From Bondarzewia mesenterica (lineage: Eukaryota; Basidiomycota; Agaricomycetes; Russulales; Bondarzewiaceae): 64,000 nt of DNA. Made by a program: the position numbers and the translations under genes. Positions 59,493 to 64,000 of this stretch are shown here, piece by piece. The notes below the pieces were generated by a model. It did no database searches and was not told the DNA's origin. It worked only from the letters and a program-made list of their open reading frames with translations. The DNA lies in NCBI GenBank assembly GCA_004802705.1, contig SGPL01000082.1:18957-82956 (forward strand), read 5' to 3'. How positions within the stretch are numbered: position 1 is the stretch's first letter; every line of letters begins with the position of its first letter.

Positions 59493-61461
59493 TCACCTAC
59501 TGAACACGCTCTGCACGATACGCACATACTCCTTTTTACCGTGTGCCTGCAGATCGAGGAAGGCAAGTTCTATCAGCACATCCGGCGTCAGCTTTGCCGC
59601 CGCGTCCCCGTCATCGTCGAGTAGCACCATCTCTCCATCCGGAAATAGCACCTGCGGCGGCAAAGGTAAATACGCAGGCAACTTCGCGTTGTTGGCAATT
59701 TGAGTGAGGTATTTCCCCAGCGAGTTAGCTACCCAGAGTGCATAAGCGAGGTCGGCACGGGGGACGGGGTCGTTCAGATTGACAAAGGAGATGACGCGGT
59801 CAGTGGGGTGTCCTGCTAATATGGGATTCGGGACAGATGCAATGGCCGCAGAGCCAAAAAGTGATGCAGTGCACGGCGTCGACTGTCAGAAGGACAATGG
59901 TCAAGACTTGGTCGGCAGCTGACTTTTCGCTGGACGTACATTGATTGAAAAGACTAATGTCCGTGGCGTGAAGAAGGTGATACAACAGGAAAGCTGTCCC
60001 CCCTCCCGCCGAATGTCCAGTAAAGATCAAAACAGAGGCGCTGTCTGAGGCTCGCGCAATCGCCGTCTTGACATCGGAATACATGGCCCGAGCAACGTCG
60101 AGGAAGCCTCGGTGAACTGGGAAGGGGGTTGAATCCTCATTCTGCAGCTGCGTTTCAGCCTCCCAGCACAAAACGATACCATTCTCACCTTGCCGTCGAG
60201 GAGTGTGGCTTCATAGGCGTTCGCGTCGATGTTGGTCATATTGTCGACGAGAGACTCGAAGAATCCGCTCGTCGCTGTTCCGCGAACGGAAAGACACAAG
60301 GCACCAGTAGCTTCATCTTTGAACAACGCCCAGTTCTTCGTATTCCGCAGGAAATTTGACGGTGATGCATCAATAAGCTCTGCAGGCTGGGCATCAAGGA
60401 GGGCTCGTGCACCATTCTTGAATGAAGAAATGGCAGCCTGCGTCTGGAGGGAGTAGACCTCCGCCGCTCCCCAAACGGCACAGTGTACATACGGGATAAG
60501 TGCAGCGTTGTTTGGCCCCGCTCTAAAGCGCATGCTGATTAACACGCCAGATCACAGGAAAAAAAAAAACACTACACAAACCTCTTCCAATTTTCCAGAG
60601 CAGCTGTAAAAGATAGGTCGACAGCCTTGCCCCCCTCTTCATCCAGCGACACGGCGAGTCCGTAAAGTACTTCTTTCACATGCGGCAGGCCTGGAAGTGA
60701 CCGAAGGGTCAGCCGCGACATCAACCAGCTCGCTCATCTTGGGGCGAGCACCTCTCAGAAGGTGGAAGGGCCTGCTACTCACTGATCTCTCCGTTCTCAA
60801 ACGCTCTCACGAATGCACCCAGAACCGCCGCAAAATTTTGGGAACCTCGACCAGACTGGGTACTGGCACAAACTTTCCCTGACGCGCCGAATGCCGTGGC
60901 TGTCGAAAGAGAGCCTTTTTGACTTATGCTGTGGGTGCTCGACATATACAGTCTGATTGTTGGAAGATGTGGGGGCGAGAGCGAGAGTTCAATTGGGTTA
61001 TCCAGTGCGCAACTCACTGCCAATTTAAATCTGCCATGTGCAGGCCCTGAATAGAGCGCAGCCAAAGCTTCCATATCGTTATGCACCACGGGTCGCTTGG
61101 TTCTTCACCGAAACGCGCGAGACGTTTAAAAGTACCTGCTTGCTCATCAACAGATTATATCGCGAATGTGAGTGCTGCATGCATACCAGCATACGACCGA
61201 GGTCTAATTCGCCCGCAGGGAGTAAGACGTCTTGATCACGGTCTCCGTACTCTTCTGTAAACCCTCGGAGAGTTGAGCAGGGCACGACTTGACGGATGGG
61301 GTCAACAAAAGTCTTGCTGTAGTCGGTGTGAAGCCTGCCTGACTGGTCACCAATCTATGCGAGACGTGCGAGTTAGTTTATATACTCAAGCGAGTTATGA
61401 ACGCTAATTAAAAAAAACCCACCTTTTCACAGTCCGTTTCGCTCACTGGCCCGCAGAACAT
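59493..61461 (-). CDS. Class 3 lipase-like alpha/beta hydrolase, +1 frameshift
   Basis: A lipase_3-domain protein, probably an intracellular or membrane-associated lipase. Exons: 61461-61423, 61354-61198, 61135-61018, 60952-60783, 60690-60582, 60522-60189, 60141-59940 and 59882-59493, about 505 aa when one base is discounted. The nucleophile serine is in IFTGHSAGGGTAFLLYH, where the family more often has GHSLGG. CLSVRGTATSGFFESLVDN is the conserved strand before it, and FVNLNDPVPR carries the likely catalytic Asp. No signal peptide at MFCGPVSETD. In the last exon, five T on the coding strand (plus-strand A-run 59856-59860) shift the frame; four would give HCITFGSAAIASVPNP. Everything after is intact in the expected frame, so an assembly error is likely. 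Confidence 0.85.
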
Positions 61462-61991
61462 GGCCGGAGCAGGCTTGCTCCGAACCTAGCATCCTCGTGA
61501 CTTCTCTCTCGCCATCCAAGGTTCTGGCAGCCAATCGACCCCCATACACGCGACTCGCCTTCCTTGCAACTAGACGGCACATTCGTGGCACGAGGGCATC
61601 GATATTTACGGCCAGGCTACGCGCAAAGAACTTGAGAGTGTCTGTTAAGACGTTAGAGAGTTATCAGGATGTGAAAGAGTCGGATTTGGAGGATACAGAC
61701 GGTATTCATGATTCGGAACTGACTCCTGAGATAACCTGTGGACCATCCCCTGCGAGAAGAAAGCGCATGACATGCATGCTCTCGTCGCAGCGATACCCCA
61801 TAGATCTGTTGGGTATAGTAATGTGTCATAATATGTAGCTCACGTGGATTTGGTCATTTGATGATAGACCTTCTGTTATGGATGCAATGTCAAGATGCAA
61901 CGGACCGACCCAAAGCAGTTGGCCATGAGCAAGTAGACGGACCTATCGGTGCGCCCTCCGAGTCCGGATTCCGGACGATATATGTTGCAGA
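61462..61991. other. Region between lipase and unknown gene
   Basis: 530 bases between two divergent starts. A plus-strand frame at 61497-61838 (113 aa) starts just past the lipase ATG and shows no known domain; it could be an upstream exon of the next gene, but I cannot connect it. Confidence 0.35.
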
Positions 61992-63070
61992 TTGTCGCTC
62001 AACCATGACAGCGTCGACATGTCTTCTGCCATGGAGAGGATACGGAAGAACGACAGCAATCGATCCTGGCCTACATGGACGACGGGACAAGAGCAGAGCG
62101 AAGACGCGATCGTCTCTGCAATCACCGAGCTCTTCTGGTCTTCAGCCAGTGAAACCATTAACATGGCTCTATTGCTGTCCCTCGAGATCGCAAAGCGATC
62201 CGGCATCAAGCTCACTGCGCTCTCGAAAGACAACGTAACCAGCCAACCGCCAGACTCGAAGCCATTCGACCCATCACAGGAAGAAAAGGCGTTCCGTCAT
62301 ATTGCTTGCTGCTTGTTACAGACAATCGGTAAGCATTTATTGCCTCTGGCATCAGTAAAGCATCTGCGTCCCTCTTTATTATGTATGCTGACACTGAGAC
62401 AGGATTGTTTGATTGCTCGGTCCTTCTGGAGCACCGTGGAGATACGCTGGGAACTGGGATCAAGGCACTAGACTGGATATTCAGCCACCCCAATCTGCGG
62501 TTCGTGACTCGCAACACGCTGCACCTCGCTGCACTGGGGAAATGCGCACGGATCGATCCTCTATGGTCCCTTGCGATTCGAAACGGGCGTCAAAACGGAT
62601 GACAGTCTGTATGTATTGTCTTTGAAGGCGACCCACCCGTCTGATTCATTGCCGGTCAAATTAGTGTAAACGGCGTCTTGGTGACATGCCGGTTTAATCC
62701 ACACGGAAAGCGCCCTGCTATACGCCTTGTGCCATGTACGTCTGAAAAAGACCAGCATCCGTTTTGCCTTGACACCACCGACTTGAAGGGCATTCCTCTC
62801 GGAACAGAGTGCCGGATTCCGGTGCTCTCGCCGTTCGCCTTGGTCAAGCAAGTGATCGACGGCATCTTTCTTCAGATGAACAACAAAGATCCGTGGTCTG
62901 ACATCCTCCTCAACTCATTCGTGACGTCCGCGCTGCGGTACCATTACGCGAAGAGCGTGCAGCGCCTAGGTTACGCCAAACTGGAGAACATCAGACAAGA
63001 ACATGTACAGAGTTTCGTAGATCTCACGCGCTTCCAGGGGCACATCAGGAAAAATTCAGAAGTATATTGA
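61992..63070 (+). CDS. Unrecognised protein, three exons, +1 frameshift
   Basis: Predicted exons run from 61992 (or ATG 62019) to the GT at 62328, from 62402 to about 62615, and from 62679 to 63070. The texture is clearly coding: AITELFWSSASETINMALLL, then LFDCSVLLEHRGDTLGTGIK, then CRIPVLSPFALVKQVIDGIF and ALRYHYAKSVQRLGYAKLEN. A GGGG run at 62536-62539 breaks the frame; with three G the reading continues as LGNAHGSILYGPLRFETGVK. I do not recognise the family, catalytic motifs or membrane segments. The 5' end is uncertain and an upstream exon may be missing. It ends 570 bases before the CACAGTG field. Confidence 0.55.
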
Positions 63071-63640
63071 GACCAATATAGTCTACATAGTGCCCATAGC
63101 TCCGTTGCAAGCCCCTAGAGTTATTACTGACCTCAAATAGGAGTTCGTTATCCACTTCTACTGTGTGTCCTTTACCCTGTAGTTATGTACCAGTTTTATA
63201 TCCTACAATATATTACACATGTATCCCCACATTTTGAGCCTAAAATCTTGCAAATCCATCCAGTACTTCATGTGATATGAAATTTCTCCCAAAATGCTTA
63301 AAATGCTCACTGTGTGGACACAGTCTGTTTTTTTCCACAACAAAACGAAGGTGTACCTCAAAATCTATTTCTGACACTTCTGTGTGTTATGACCATCTAC
63401 TCAATTCTCAATTCCCAGCCAAAACCATCCACAATTACTATAGTTATGCAACATTTTCTGCTCATTCTTCAACCCACCCCCATTTCGCCTTGATGTGCTA
63501 TATTTTACACTACAACTGTAAATAAGGTTATCTATGCGAAAGCGTTTTAAAAAACGCTGTAAGAGGAGCCCAAAAACATAAATTTACAGTAAGAAGTGAT
63601 GGAGAAACTTAATTTCCTTTGTATTTCGGAGGGAGGAGGA
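63071..63640. other. AT-rich flank of the CACAGTG field
   Basis: No gene seen. The composition is AT-rich and unlike the genes to the left. Contains a short palindrome (listed separately). It may be part of the same element as the repeat field to its right. Confidence 0.4.
63541..63558. repeat. 18-bp inverted repeat
   Basis: AGCGTTTT-AA-AAAACGCT: perfect 8-bp arms around two bases, just before the CACAGTG-rich field. Could be an element end or chance in AT-rich DNA. Confidence 0.5.
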
Positions 63641-63649
63641 GGAGGGGCG

Positions 63650-64000
63650 ACTCGCGCGGCACAGTGTGACACTAGCACCACAGACTGTGCCCGCGACTTG
63701 TCACACATGTCATACTGTGCGTCACGCTGTGCGCACAGTGGGCACACAGTCACCTCACGCAGTAACACAGTGACTTTCTCACAAACACAGTGACATAGCC
63801 TCACTGTTCTGCACAGTGAAACGTGACATTCCCACAAACACAGTCACACAGTCGCACAGTCTGCCAGCCTCACGCTGTGCATTCCACAGTGTCACACTGT
63901 GCACACTGTGTGCCACACAGTCTCGTTTCTCTGTCACACTGTGCACACTGTGTGGCACACAGTCCCGTTCCTCTGTCACACTGTCTCTGCTGTTCATCAC
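63650..64000. repeat. Dense CACAGTG/CACTGTG repeat field with 42-bp tandem units
   Basis: The word CACAGTG and its reverse complement CACTGTG, with one-base variants, occur many times on both strands. At the right end the spacing becomes regular: units start at 63890, 63932 and 63974, 42 bp apart, nearly identical (TGTCACACTGTGCACACTGT and following). The field runs off the window. Such short two-way motif arrays are known in subterminal regions of DNA transposons (transposase sites) and in some minisatellites. Confidence 0.8.

Overview
The window looks like nuclear DNA of a filamentous basidiomycete (Agaricomycetes type). It is gene dense on both strands. Its genes are cut by many 45-75 nt GT-AG introns and include very small exons. 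Several families are typical of these fungi: GH79 glycosidases, an intron-rich P450, an Agaricomycete multi-pass membrane protein and an arginine/glycine-tailed Argonaute. No tRNA, rRNA or CRISPR array was seen. Single N bases are scattered from about 47.8 to 50.9 kb, and five genes carry a one-base homopolymer expansion, so the assembly is of draft quality.

Layout. 1-4.7 kb: two tandem GH79 paralogues, the first cut by the window edge. 5.1-6.3 kb: a phosphopantetheinyl-transferase-like gene that lacks both expected metal ligands. 6.3-9.4 kb: no gene seen. 9.5-11.8 kb: a 14-exon P450, followed by a ~0.79 kb tandem duplication (12.07-13.65 kb) and a decayed stretch. 14.9-16.1 kb: a Gag-like gene with a hydrophobic tail. 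16.7-17.4 kb: ARPC5. 17.8-20.6 kb: an F-box/WD40/UIM protein resembling yeast Ufo1. 22-23.5 kb: a TauD/JLP1-type dioxygenase. 23.8-26.3 kb: a five-CCHC-knuckle + TPR + J-domain fusion, divergent from a gene with an integrase-type H2C2 zinc finger (27.3-29.2 kb). 29.2-31.5 kb: decayed repeats. 31.6-32.9 kb: a multi-pass membrane protein. 34-36.2 kb: a Kes1/Osh4-type oxysterol-binding protein. 37-37.8 kb: NHP6-type HMG box. 38.8-40.4 kb: PUS3/DEG1. 41.3-43.1 kb: otubain. 43.5-48.1 kb: an ERCC6L2-like SNF2 ATPase, divergent from a SWIB (Rsc6/Snf12) subunit (48.5-50.3 kb). 50.7-52.7 kb: a BAR-domain protein. 54.7-58.9 kb: Argonaute. 59.5-61.5 kb: a class 3 lipase. 62-63.1 kb: an unrecognised gene. 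63.6-64 kb: a dense CACAGTG/CACTGTG repeat field that runs off the end.

Most genes are ordinary housekeeping functions: actin nucleation, SCF ubiquitylation and deubiquitylation, chromatin remodelling and repair, tRNA modification, sterol transport and RNA silencing. They do not form one pathway. The most unusual items are the CCHC-TPR-J fusion, whose reading frame stays open across 12 predicted exons; two genes with retroelement-like domains (Gag-like and H2C2); the PPTase-like protein without metal ligands; an intron turned into coding sequence in the membrane protein; and the terminal CACAGTG field. Exon coordinates were worked out by hand from splice signals and frame continuity; no transcript data were available.
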